A stretch of 30,938 nt of DNA, from positions 1 to 30,938 of IMG/VR virus record IMGVR_UViG_3300025647_000172. One strand, given 5' to 3'. The notes under the pieces are model-generated. The model had not been told where the DNA came from. It did no database searches and saw only the letters and a program-made list of their open reading frames with translations. Within the stretch, counting starts at the first letter, position 1; every line of letters begins with the position of its first letter. Positions 24,176 through 30,938 of the stretch are shown here, one piece after another. Source of the stretch: a virus. A program made the position numbers and the translations under genes.

Positions 24176-24492
24176 CTGAAGTCTCCATCACCTTTTATAA
24201 CATCTCTATTCTGCCTATCAATTAACTTATCCCTATTGTGTATAAGTATCTCTGACATAGGCCAACCGTAGTAATCGGAGAGCCTAGCGACAAACCACAT
24301 GATGTCACCAAGCTCTCCCTTTGCTCTCTTTAAAAACTCTTCAGAACCATAATCACCCCTATGATACTTTGCGGCGGCACTCATAAACTCGCCGACTTCA
24401 CCAATGATACCTGCCGTTAAATACTGACCCTCCCTATCTATAGGATAACCAATTGTTGATCTGGTGAACTCTTGATAAATATCTACATCCAT
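24172..24492 (-). CDS. MazG-like nucleotide pyrophosphohydrolase
   Basis: 106 residues forming a single MazG domain. The metal-binding motif E-x-x-E is GEVGEF (E32, E35) and the second acidic pair is KGELGDIMW (E60, D63), matching the EExxE...ExxD pattern of all-alpha NTP pyrophosphatases. The family hydrolyses NTPs or dNTPs to NMPs and pyrophosphate; phage copies have been proposed to alter host nucleotide or (p)ppGpp levels. AAGGAG 8 bases before the ATG. Adjacent to DUF3310 and ThyX, in keeping with nucleotide metabolism. Confidence 0.9.
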   Translation of the reverse strand: MDVDIYQEFTRSTIGYPIDREGQYLTAGIIGEVGEFMSAAAKYHRGDYGSEEFLKRAKGELGDIMWFVARLSDYYGWPMSEILIHNRDKLIDRQNRDVIKGDGDFR

Positions 24493-24713
24493 CAGTGTAA
24501 CTCCTTACCTTCAGACATACTATTAAAGAAGTCCGATACTTCATCAAACTCAACAGAGCCGATTGCATCATACAGAACATCATCATCAGTTGCTATCAAG
24601 TAGTACAGCACCATTACGAAGCTTCTCAATGTATCATCACCGTGAAACTGATCTATCGTCAGACTGATTCCACCATCTTCAAAGAAGGATATTGAGTGAA
24701 CCGAGTTATCCAT
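24492..24713 (-). CDS. Small acidic hypothetical protein
   Basis: 73 residues: a short beta region (SISFFEDGGISLTIDQF) then an acidic helical region (LRSFVMVLYYLIATDDD). No family recognised. GGAGG 6 bases before the ATG. One-base overlap with the following MazG gene and 8-base overlap with the upstream metallophosphoesterase. Such acidic small proteins are frequent in phage early regions; function unknown. Confidence 0.75.
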   Translation of the reverse strand: MDNSVHSISFFEDGGISLTIDQFHGDDTLRSFVMVLYYLIATDDDVLYDAIGSVEFDEVSDFFNSMSEGKELH

Positions 24714-25461
24714 AGTTTTCCTCCAAATACCGTAAGCTTACAGGAAGTTCGTCAAAGTGACCATCTTCCACTTCATTCAACATCCAAACTCCAGACCAAG
24801 AACCATTAGTCTGAGGATTCAGATAATCCTCATCATGTCTGTAGCAGATACCAGAGAATAGACCAGTGAGGTATTTGCCATCACCTCGCTTTGCGTAGGC
24901 TATATCCCTATCCTGAACATGACCCATAACACATGACATCATCTTCTTTGTAAGTAAAGCCCTTGCACTTGTAACTGGCTTACCCATTACGCCAGAAGTA
25001 AAGTAGTGACAGAAAGCTACCCCTTCAATTATCACAGGCTGCAGGAAAGGGTGAACTTCCCAATCACTCAGGTTAAAGTCTTCAGTCTTCAGAAGACCAT
25101 CAAGCTTTGCATCATTCTCTATAGCTCTCCTTATTCTATCTTCATGGTTACCGATAGTGAATACCAAGCGTGGGGTATACACTTTCTTTTTATTGTTCTT
25201 CTGTCTACGTTGCATAGACTTCAAAGGCTTTAGAAGAACATCCATTGCTTCATTACCTGCCTTAATATCCTCTACATATCTCCTCCCTTCAAATGACTTC
25301 TTACCAACATCGTATGAACTGAGACTAGGCATATCCCAGTGATCACCTATATGAACTACAACGTCAGGCTTCTTATCTACAATGTACTTACCAACCCATT
25401 CAAGATGCTGTACGCTTTGGTTTGGCTTTACCTGAGTATCCGGTATAACAACAATTCTCAT
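24706..25461 (-). CDS. Calcineurin-like metallophosphoesterase
   Basis: 251 residues. The five metal-binding blocks of the family are visible: D8 (PDTQ), GDHWD with D40 and H41, GNHED with N105 and H106, H152 (CHYF) and H181 (MGHVQD). The fold supports two-metal phosphoester hydrolysis; the substrate (nucleic acid, nucleotide or protein) is not clear. ATG at 25461 is supported by GGAGG 5 bases upstream; a longer reading from a TTG at 25473 lacks support. The start lies inside the end of the endonuclease gene (62-base overlap). Its place in the operon points to DNA processing or nucleotide scavenging. Confidence 0.88.
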   Translation of the reverse strand: MRIVVIPDTQVKPNQSVQHLEWVGKYIVDKKPDVVVHIGDHWDMPSLSSYDVGKKSFEGRRYVEDIKAGNEAMDVLLKPLKSMQRRQKNNKKKVYTPRLVFTIGNHEDRIRRAIENDAKLDGLLKTEDFNLSDWEVHPFLQPVIIEGVAFCHYFTSGVMGKPVTSARALLTKKMMSCVMGHVQDRDIAYAKRGDGKYLTGLFSGICYRHDEDYLNPQTNGSWSGVWMLNEVEDGHFDELPVSLRYLEENYG

Positions 25462-25888
25462 AGTTTCCTCCAAGGAAGAAGTTGAAGAGGTTGATCATCT
25501 GTTCTTCATCCCTTCCAGTGTATTTAATAAATCCTCTGCATCCCTCAAATGACCAATTGTATCCATTATCTCGGTCAAGATAAGATCCAGATAAAATGAT
25601 TGCAACTGCCTCTGCGAACCTGATAGCTGACTTAGAAGTGAATGCTGATAGTATACTGCGTTTAGTAATGCAGGCAGCTCCGCTTTCAACATCTCTAAGG
25701 AGTTCCTTAGACGAACCGATGTAGTCTCGCCACCCTGAATCGACCCAACTCCTTCCTCGCTTACTCCAGAATTGCTTTCTGCCAACGTAATACCCTCCAT
25801 TATCTAACTCGATAAGGTATATGAAACCAAGCAAGTCATCGAGGTTAGTGTCAAGATCGATCCCAGTTAGATTCACCCAGTTATTCAA
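25400..25888 (-). CDS. GIY-YIG-like endonuclease
   Basis: 162 residues. The hallmark strand is present as GFIYLIELDNGGYYVGRKQF (residues 21-40; FIY and YVG replace GIY and YIG), followed by WRDYIGSSKELL and a later Glu (RFAEAVAII), a layout seen in phage endonucleases of this type. There is no ATG near the N-terminus; TTG at 25888 overlaps the upstream stop as TTGA and is the likely start (GTG at 25876 is the alternative). The last 20 residues extend over the metallophosphoesterase start and look like a run-on tail. Possible roles: host DNA degradation or homing. Confidence 0.8.
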   Translation of the reverse strand: MNNWVNLTGIDLDTNLDDLLGFIYLIELDNGGYYVGRKQFWSKRGRSWVDSGWRDYIGSSKELLRDVESGAACITKRSILSAFTSKSAIRFAEAVAIILSGSYLDRDNGYNWSFEGCRGFIKYTGRDEEQMINLFNFFLGGNYENCCYTGYSGKAKPKRTAS

Positions 25889-26712
25889 AAGTCCTTTACC
25901 TCTTCAACATTAGGAACTTTCACAACCTTGGTAAGATACTTCATACCGTTGGAGTATTTGAAAGCCCTCACTTCAGGGTAACAGCTACGCTTGAATCCGC
26001 AGTAACGACAGGAACTACCTAGCTTCATATTACCAGACATACCATCAGGTTCAGGACGGAATGAACGAGATGGAAGCTCAGGTGAATTCACTAATGCCTT
26101 CACTGTCTTAACCTTTTCATCAATGTCCATAATATCTGTATTGACCTTAAGCAGTGCAAGCTCTCCAGAGTTCTTATCCATTGCAAGAAATGCACCTTGG
26201 TTCTTGTTCAGAGCCTTGGCATATCCGCTGATCTGTGCAATGTATCCAAACGAATCGTTGTCAGCCAGTGTACCATCCTTGAACTTGTTGAATGCATATG
26301 AACTGGCACTCTTAACATCAACTACCACATCATCGATTACGGCATCCATATGACCCTTAATGCCATGAAGCTCTACCTCTTCCTGCTCATGCGTTACGGT
26401 GTGACCCGCTTCTTTTGCAAGGTATAGAAGGATCTCTTCAACGACATTACCGTACATGAATCGAAGCTTAAGTGGTGGAGGAAGATCTTCACCCTTCTCA
26501 CCATTAGCCTCATACCACAATTGACGAGTGCAAGGTCTACCTACATTGGACATACGCAGTGTACCTTTACGCTCTTTCTGGTAGTTACGGATTGTATCAG
26601 CGATAATCTTCGATAGATTATCAGACAACTCTTTAACGTATTTCTCGGTAGGTTCAGCACCTTTGTCAAGTACGTTGTAGATGTCATCTATCAGTGTGTT
26701 TATCGTTTTCAT
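25885..26712 (-). CDS. Cas4/RecB-like PD-(D/E)XK nuclease with probable 4Fe-4S cluster
   Basis: 275 residues. The nuclease core shows GHMDA (D123), DVVVDVKSAS (D132, K134) and YIAQISGYAK (Q160), with E92/E93 in the first helix, as in RecB-family exonucleases. Four cysteines, C61 (GRPCTRQ) and C235, C238, C244 (CRYCGFKRSC), sit before and after the core as in Cas4 and AddB, so a 4Fe-4S cluster is likely. It probably acts as the 5'-3' exonuclease of the replication/recombination set, analogous to T7 gp6. No cas genes or CRISPR are present, so a CRISPR role is unlikely. TTGA coupling to the endonuclease gene. Confidence 0.88.
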   Translation of the reverse strand: MKTINTLIDDIYNVLDKGAEPTEKYVKELSDNLSKIIADTIRNYQKERKGTLRMSNVGRPCTRQLWYEANGEKGEDLPPPLKLRFMYGNVVEEILLYLAKEAGHTVTHEQEEVELHGIKGHMDAVIDDVVVDVKSASSYAFNKFKDGTLADNDSFGYIAQISGYAKALNKNQGAFLAMDKNSGELALLKVNTDIMDIDEKVKTVKALVNSPELPSRSFRPEPDGMSGNMKLGSSCRYCGFKRSCYPEVRAFKYSNGMKYLTKVVKVPNVEEVKDF

Positions 26713-26878
26713 AATGATCTCTCATGGCTTCAAGAGCCTCTGATAATTCCATAAAGTTATCTTGTATCCGGTTCAACCTAGCTATGTTAAACTCAACAAG
26801 CCTTATCAGGTTAGACAGGTTCTCTTTGAAAGGGTCGAACTCCCCTCCACTTCTCAGCTCGTCTGCTGAATAACTCAT
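26684..26878 (-). CDS. Small helical coiled-coil hypothetical protein
   Basis: 64 residues, helical from about 18 on, with a heptad-like run LSNLIRLVEF...LNRIQDNFMELSEAL. No family recognised. GAGG is 9 bases before the ATG. It overlaps the upstream gene by 68 bases and the nuclease gene by 29, which is unusually much; yet the start site and clean helical composition support expression. Possible dimerisation partner for a neighbour (inference). Confidence 0.65.
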   Translation of the reverse strand: MSYSADELRSGGEFDPFKENLSNLIRLVEFNIARLNRIQDNFMELSEALEAMRDHYENDKHTDR

Positions 26879-27257
26879 CTTCGTTTACCTCATCTCCGAA
26901 TTTAGATCTGACAATAGCTCGTTCAAGTGCAACAGAGCCAGAGCAACAATCAGTACCTACGCCACCACCATCTTCAACAACAGCCAGATAACCTTCATCA
27001 GTTCTTTCAAGGAAGAAGTTAATATTACAGGCTTCAATCAGTTGAGACATATGCGCCCAGTACCTAGGTGTGTACTCCTTTATGCAGAAACAAAAATGGT
27101 GAGGTGGTTGCATCCTTGCGTAAAAGTCCTTGTCTGAATAAAACCAAGTTGGAAGCATCCTATCCTTAGCATCTCCGTACCTCTCAATAACGTATCCCAA
27201 CGCTCTGAAAACCCAAGCATCCAATTTGTCTCCATCGAGGTCATCCACTTTAGTCAT
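26811..27257 (-). CDS. DUF2591-like phage protein
   Basis: 148 residues from the ATG at 27257, with GAGG 9 bases upstream. An N-terminal MTKVDDLDGDKLDAWV and a late ALERAIVRSKFGDEV resemble the DUF2591 family of phage early proteins, where the segment near the end reads A-x-R-x-x-V-x-SKFGDEV. The middle holds CFCIKEYTP and a Cys pair (CCSG). Function is unknown. Overlaps the zinc-finger gene by 8 bases. Confidence 0.7.
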   Translation of the reverse strand: MTKVDDLDGDKLDAWVFRALGYVIERYGDAKDRMLPTWFYSDKDFYARMQPPHHFCFCIKEYTPRYWAHMSQLIEACNINFFLERTDEGYLAVVEDGGGVGTDCCSGSVALERAIVRSKFGDEVNEDELFSRRAEKWRGVRPFQREPV

Positions 27258-27555
27258 CTTCATCCACCTCATTAAAATCTAGTTCTGTGAAAGAGTCGAG
27301 GTAATAGTCACCGTTGAAATCGTCCATGTATACGTCAAAAGTATTACTAGGGTAAGGATACCCACCCCAGTTCTGAAGACCATGTAGCCGTTCCTGTAAG
27401 CTTACAGGTTCTTTCAGCCAATCGTCTTCACTCCTCTTCTTACGCATCCAATCACGATTCCTTAGCTTCCTCATCTCCACCCCGCATGGTTGGCAATACT
27501 TCTGGTTTGCACCACTTGGGATGAAAGATACCTTGCACTCTTCACAGACCTTCAT
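27250..27555 (-). CDS. Zinc-finger protein with acidic C-terminus
   Basis: 101 residues. N-terminal zinc finger: C4-x2-C7 and C21-x2-C24, with F-x-P between, a common small DNA- or RNA-binding ribbon. It is followed by a basic helix (MRKLRNRDWMRKKR) and a long acidic, Tyr/Asp-rich tail. The gene follows the ssb stop by three bases, and no good Shine-Dalgarno site is visible, suggesting translational coupling. Likely nucleic-acid binding; no family named. Confidence 0.75.
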   Translation of the reverse strand: MKVCEECKVSFIPSGANQKYCQPCGVEMRKLRNRDWMRKKRSEDDWLKEPVSLQERLHGLQNWGGYPYPSNTFDVYMDDFNGDYYLDSFTELDFNEVDEDD

Positions 27556-27558
27556 GGC

Positions 27559-27993
27559 TTAGAATGGTGTATCGTCAGCCGGTGTATCAAACGACAGACT
27601 AGAACCACTGACAGGTTTGACATCACCTAGAACCTTAGCACCACGCACATAAGCCTTAACACCTGATCTGCCAGATACGTTCCACTCAGATACCGTGAAT
27701 TCAATATCCATCTTAGCACCGTTAGGTACAAGACCCTCGAACTCACTACCAAAACGATCATAGATACGCATAGGATTAGGCGAACCATCACGTTTGGTAG
27801 GACTCTGGGTGAAGCTGTACATCAGGTTACCTTCCTTGTCTTTCTTGAGCTTCAAGCCGTGTGATTCCAGTACACGCTGTTGCTCATGATTAGGTAGGAC
27901 AGTCAGTGACAACTTACCAAACTGATTCGGAGCAGTAGCCCAAACCCATTTAGTCTCAACACCCTTCAAAGTTTCGATTGCAATAACAGACAT
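27559..27993 (-). CDS. Single-stranded DNA-binding protein (T7 gp2.5-like)
   Basis: 144 residues. An OB-fold-like beta protein (VWATAPNQFGKLSLTVLP, MDIEFTVSEW, SGVKAYVRGAKVLGD) ending in an acidic tail with terminal Phe (SFDTPADDTPF), the hallmark by which gp2.5-type SSBs contact polymerase and helicase. It coats replicating strands and coordinates the replisome. It is the first gene after the only promoter seen in the operon; AGGAG 7 bases before the ATG. Sequence-family membership is inferred from layout and neighbours (family A polymerase, gp4-like helicase). Confidence 0.83.
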   Translation of the reverse strand: MSVIAIETLKGVETKWVWATAPNQFGKLSLTVLPNHEQQRVLESHGLKLKKDKEGNLMYSFTQSPTKRDGSPNPMRIYDRFGSEFEGLVPNGAKMDIEFTVSEWNVSGRSGVKAYVRGAKVLGDVKPVSGSSLSFDTPADDTPF

Positions 27994-28030
27994 ATTATCT
28001 CTCCTAAGTAAATTTGCAAACTGAGCCTAT

Positions 28031-28060
28031 ATTATAGCACAGTTGATTAGTAAAAGTCAA
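28031..28060 (-). promoter_or_regulatory. Sigma-70-type promoter for ssb and downstream genes
   Basis: On the minus strand: -35 TTGACT (28060-28055), 18-base spacer, -10 TATAAT (28036-28031), with TGC directly before it (extended -10). A start around 28024 would give a leader of about 30 bases to the ssb ATG. It lies in the only long non-coding gap (74 bases) of the leftward operon. GTTGA and TCAAC (28042-28061) form an inverted repeat around the -35 that could be an operator. Confidence 0.85.
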
Positions 28061-28067
28061 CAACTTT

Positions 28068-29417
28068 CTAGTGAGTTTCACACCAATTCCTACCAACCTT
28101 AACATCACCGATGATTGGTACACTAACCTTAAGGAATTCTCCTGATTTGACAAAAGCTTCCAGTGCAAGTTCCGTAATCTCCTCCTCATCTTCAGGTCTT
28201 ATCTCAAACTGGAACTCGTCATGCATATGCAAGATCTGATGTGCATCCAGTTTACGCTCCCTGATCCACTTGTTCAGGAACAACGTAGCAACCTTCACCA
28301 CAATAGATCCACCGGACTGAAACATGGCATTGACGATTGCATGTTTTGATCTGATGAATATCTTACGACCATCAAGACCGTACAGGTATCCTCTCTCATC
28401 CCATACCCTTGTCACATGATCCCTGAACTCAGCCAGTGCGGTGTTACCATCCCAGAACGCATCGTACAGCCTCTTGGCCTCCCATATGGGTATGCCTAGT
28501 GTCTCAGCAATCTTGGGTGGTTGCGCTCCGTAGGTCATCGCATACTTGGGAGCTTTCGCACCATCTCGGTCAGTGCCAAATAGTACAGCATTCTTGGCGT
28601 GAATATCACCATCAATCAACTCGTAAGCATATGCCTTACCTCCAGTATAGTTATAACAATAATGAGCCTCCATCCTAGCCTCAAGTGCTGAAGCATCGCA
28701 ACCTAGCATCAGTTTACCTTCAGGCACTCTGAACAGAGAACGCATCTCCTTACCGTAGACAACCTTATCGGAAGCCTTAGGTACGTTCACAACAATGCTG
28801 TGTCTGTACCTTCCGGTATTGGTAGCCTGTGGCATGGACTTAGCCTCAAGCCTACCGTCATCCCTCAACAATGCAATCCAACCTTTCTCATGTGGGTTCT
28901 TGATGTTGAGTATAGAATTCCTCCGGTGTTTCAGAATGTTGTACCTAGCTATCATCTTCGGTATCTCAGATTGAATAGAATCAAACGAGTCCTCAGTAAG
29001 CTTCGGTGACATCTTCTCGCCATCCTTCATGTTCCACTGTGTAGGAATCCACCCCTCGGATAAGAGGTAATCCTTGACTTGTGGACTTGAATTCAGGTTC
29101 ATTGGTATCCAACGTATACGAGTGAAAGCACCACCAACATTAGGAGCTTTGTCACCATACCAATCCCATACCAATTTCTTAAGCTGACCATTCTTCTTGA
29201 ACGGTGCTTCAACTACAACACCATGCTGTGATGCGGTGGGTGGTACGAGTTGTATGACCTTGTGGTTAATGCACTCCATCTCGTCATCTATCTCAGCACA
29301 CAGATCATACGCCAGATCAGTATCGAACAGCACCCCTGTTAATTCCTGCCTTGCCTGAATCAGAGCTATGTTGTGTTCTACCTTGATAGCCGTGTTCCAT
29401 TTCCCAAAGTAATTCAT
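28068..29417 (-). CDS. Family A DNA polymerase, polymerase domain
   Basis: 449 residues carrying palm, fingers and thumb, without the exonuclease. Motif A is LMLGCDASALEAR (D241), motif B (O-helix) RDGAKAPKYAMTYG with R284, K288, Y292 and Y296, and motif C HMHDEF (H399, D400, E401). The O-helix residue equivalent to E. coli Pol I position 762 is Tyr (Y292), as in T7. Conserved homology begins at WNTAIKVEH (residue 7 on); residues 1-6 are the shifted reading of upstream codons. The ATG has GAGGAG 8 bases upstream, so independent translation is possible. Overlaps the exonuclease ORF by 101 bases in another frame. Confidence 0.92.
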   Translation of the reverse strand: MNYFGKWNTAIKVEHNIALIQARQELTGVLFDTDLAYDLCAEIDDEMECINHKVIQLVPPTASQHGVVVEAPFKKNGQLKKLVWDWYGDKAPNVGGAFTRIRWIPMNLNSSPQVKDYLLSEGWIPTQWNMKDGEKMSPKLTEDSFDSIQSEIPKMIARYNILKHRRNSILNIKNPHEKGWIALLRDDGRLEAKSMPQATNTGRYRHSIVVNVPKASDKVVYGKEMRSLFRVPEGKLMLGCDASALEARMEAHYCYNYTGGKAYAYELIDGDIHAKNAVLFGTDRDGAKAPKYAMTYGAQPPKIAETLGIPIWEAKRLYDAFWDGNTALAEFRDHVTRVWDERGYLYGLDGRKIFIRSKHAIVNAMFQSGGSIVVKVATLFLNKWIRERKLDAHQILHMHDEFQFEIRPEDEEEITELALEAFVKSGEFLKVSVPIIGDVKVGRNWCETH

Positions 29418-29877
29418 CGTATATTCTCCTCGTCACTCTCACATCTTGCAGACAGTAGTCAAGCATCTCTTGTGAGAACTTATCAAACTCATGGAAGTCT
29501 CCCTTATGGAAACTCATAACCCTACCCCAACCTGCCAAGCTATGCCCCCACTGTCGGTCAGGGTAAAACAGTGAAGATAGTATGAACGTATCGGTAATCC
29601 TATCAACCATTGAATCTACCGGCAGTCTGAGTAACTTCTCCATTACAGGGAAATCATATCCCATACCGTTGTGATAAATTAATTCCTCGGCACTTTCAAT
29701 TAACTGCCTATGTTTTAAGAAACTAAGAAGTGTAGAATTCTTAGGTAGCCTAATGTCAGAGTCTCCGGTGTGCGATATGTACCAGTGGTTATTGTCGATG
29801 TCATAATTGACCATACAATGAATAACACTGGCATCATAAAGCAAACCATCACACTCTATGTCACCTACAAGTCTCAT
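29317..29877 (-). CDS. Family A DNA polymerase, 3'-5' proofreading exonuclease domain
   Basis: 186 residues with the DEDDy exonuclease motifs: GDIECDG (D6, E8), LIYHNGMGYD (D75) and YCLQDVRVTRRIY (Y141, D145). This matches the N-terminal domain of T7-type polymerase. Conserved sequence stops at about residue 160 (YDELLWEM); the last 26 residues are a low-complexity Gly/His/Ser/Arg tail that is merely the other-frame reading of the polymerase gene. The polymerase domain continues in the +1 frame. GGAGG 9 bases before the ATG; ATGA overlap with the upstream gene. Confidence 0.88.
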   Translation of the reverse strand: MRLVGDIECDGLLYDASVIHCMVNYDIDNNHWYISHTGDSDIRLPKNSTLLSFLKHRQLIESAEELIYHNGMGYDFPVMEKLLRLPVDSMVDRITDTFILSSLFYPDRQWGHSLAGWGRVMSFHKGDFHEFDKFSQEMLDYCLQDVRVTRRIYDELLWEMEHGYQGRTQHSSDSGKAGINRGAVRY

Positions 29878-30098
29878 TTTATTCTACCTCCACTCCAGTG
29901 CAACACCTGATGCCCATCGACCAACATCACAACATCGCTAACACCTGCACTTGCAGGGTCGAAATCGTACATCAGGCATCCCTCGTCAGACACTACACTG
30001 AAGATACCTGTATCGCTCTCATATGCTAATGCAGTATCACTTGGGAACACCTCAACGTCAGTTAATACGTTACTATAATACACTTTCATAACTATCAT
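29874..30098 (-). CDS. Small hypothetical protein between helicase and polymerase
   Basis: 74 residues, beta-rich and acidic (VYYSNVLTDVEVFPSDTALA, CLMYDFDPASAG, VVMLVDGHQVLHW). No family recognised. The ATG overlaps the helicase stop (ATGA), with AAGGGG 7 bases before it; an in-frame ATG three codons on is an alternative. Its place suggests a replication accessory role, without direct evidence. Confidence 0.72.
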   Translation of the reverse strand: MIVMKVYYSNVLTDVEVFPSDTALAYESDTGIFSVVSDEGCLMYDFDPASAGVSDVVMLVDGHQVLHWSGGRIK

Positions 30099-30938
30099 AC
30101 ATCATCCCCTTCAAGTTGGATTGAGTAGTGCCGACCAGTTATCGGATTATACTCACAGGTATCGGCAAGCCCTGTGTAACCCCATTCCCTATTCTTCAGA
30201 ACCCTGATCTGACTGATGTTCTGAGAATCTTCTGCCTGTTGATTTCGCTCAAGGGCAAGGACATTCCAAGACAACTGCTCAAGTGCGGCAGACCCACGAA
30301 GATCATTCAATGATACTTGACCACCTTCATTGAAAGAAGTTCCACCAGTTCTCTTCAAATGTACGATTGATATGATACCAACCCCTGTCTCATTAACGAA
30401 TGCGGCAAGCTTGGTCATCAGCATATCGATCTCCTTGCGCTCATCTGTTGTTGCAAGACCGGATATTACCATACTCAAGTGATCTAGCACGATGAAGTCA
30501 CAACGCTTAACAACAGCTAGGTATCTCATCTTATCCATCAGGTCATCTGCCTTGATAGAACCGAAGTGCTTCAGAAACCAGAACCTGTCATTATTGACTA
30601 GCTTGTTGAAGGACTTCTCTGCCTCGTCACGATCAACACTGGTATGATCTGCCCTTATACGAGCTACAGGTCTATTCAGATCCATAGCGACATAACCTAG
30701 CAGTGTCTTTTCATAACCCTCCTCCAAGAAGATATTACCTATCCGCATCTTGTGATGATTGAGCAGGTGATACACGATCTCCCTAGCCATTGTTGACTTA
30801 CCAATACCAGAACCTGCCGTAAGTGTAGTAAGCTCTCCCTTACGCAATCCACCAAGCCTCACGGTAAGTTCTGGGTAGGGTAAGGAGTATCCCTTTGCCG
30901 ATGATTTGAAGATGTCATCAAAGCTGACCTCGCTACCA
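30095..30938 (-). CDS. T7-gp4-like replicative helicase (5' part beyond window)
   Basis: 280 residues visible; the frame stays open to the window edge, so the N-terminal part (and any primase domain) lies outside. It is the RecA-fold helicase domain: Walker A GSGIGKST, Walker B FIVLDHLS, a SIVHLKR strand and a LRGSAALEQLSWNVLALERN block closely like T7 gp4 (arginine finger region). It unwinds the fork 5'-3' as a hexamer with the phage polymerase and SSB. A GTG at 30862 is in frame but lies inside the domain, so it is not the true start. Confidence 0.92.
   Translation of the reverse strand, partial: GSEVSFDDIFKSSAKGYSLPYPELTVRLGGLRKGELTTLTAGSGIGKSTMAREIVYHLLNHHKMRIGNIFLEEGYEKTLLGYVAMDLNRPVARIRADHTSVDRDEAEKSFNKLVNNDRFWFLKHFGSIKADDLMDKMRYLAVVKRCDFIVLDHLSMVISGLATTDERKEIDMLMTKLAAFVNETGVGIISIVHLKRTGGTSFNEGGQVSLNDLRGSAALEQLSWNVLALERNQQAEDSQNISQIRVLKNREWGYTGLADTCEYNPITGRHYSIQLEGDDV

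Noticed and set aside
25495-25800. 101-codon frame within the endonuclease gene
   Set aside because: It is the same strand in another frame, without a start site, and the endonuclease frame carries the GIY-YIG-like motif.
25885-26712. CRISPR-associated role for the Cas4-like nuclease
   Set aside because: No repeat-spacer array or other cas gene is visible in the window; a replication or recombination role is simpler.

Overview
The window is part of the genome of a tailed, probably podovirus-type bacteriophage. It has two convergent gene blocks, very tight gene packing with ATGA, GTGA or TTGA overlaps, a T7-like helicase/polymerase/SSB replication set and a long nucleotide-synthesis operon. 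The repertoire (family A polymerase, T7-type helicase, ribonucleotide reductase, ThyX, MazG, DUF3310, huge multidomain internal virion protein, beta-helix tail proteins) resembles marine podoviruses of the HMO-2011 type; this placement is an inference from gene content. The sequence does not identify the host, although Shine-Dalgarno sites and one sigma-70-type promoter indicate a bacterium. No phage RNA polymerase, terminase, capsid, portal, integrase or lysis gene is visible here.

Rightward block, 8-17277: virion genes. It opens with an 822-residue Gln/Asn/Ala-rich protein built on an 11-residue period. A GNAT acetyltransferase follows, then a protein with a cationic amphipathic N-terminus, two helical proteins and a 1606-residue internal (ejection) protein. 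The C-terminal third of that protein carries a possible papain-like domain, a ParB/sulfiredoxin-like domain and AEGG-type junction motifs. From 10763 to 17277 lies a tail-appendage module of five tail or beta-helix proteins, with a small Cys-rich YkgJ-type protein among them.

The blocks meet at 17278-17305, where a strong hairpin followed on the minus strand by a T-tract ends the leftward operon.

Leftward block, 30938 down to 17306: replication, nucleotide supply and accessory genes. Read in the direction of transcription it contains: a T7-gp4-like helicase (5' end outside the window), a small ORF, a 3'-5' exonuclease ORF and a polymerase ORF that look like one PolA broken by a frameshift, a sigma-70-type promoter, SSB, a zinc-finger protein, a DUF2591-like protein, a Cas4-like nuclease, a GIY-YIG-like endonuclease, a metallophosphoesterase, MazG, DUF3310, ThyX, NrdA without an ATP-cone, NrdB, and finally a cluster of small genes. 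That cluster includes two tandem ParB-like proteins sharing a CGNNR motif, a DUF1737 protein, an FmdB zinc ribbon, an exported protein and a SAM methyltransferase. Six short CDSs (43-58 codons) were recovered from apparent gaps using start/stop coupling and Shine-Dalgarno sites; with them no stretch above 300 bases lacks a gene.

The early operon would break down host DNA and regulate nucleotide pools (nucleases, MazG), make dNTPs (NrdAB, ThyX) and replicate the genome (helicase, PolA, SSB). The rightward genes would build the ejection apparatus and adsorption structures.
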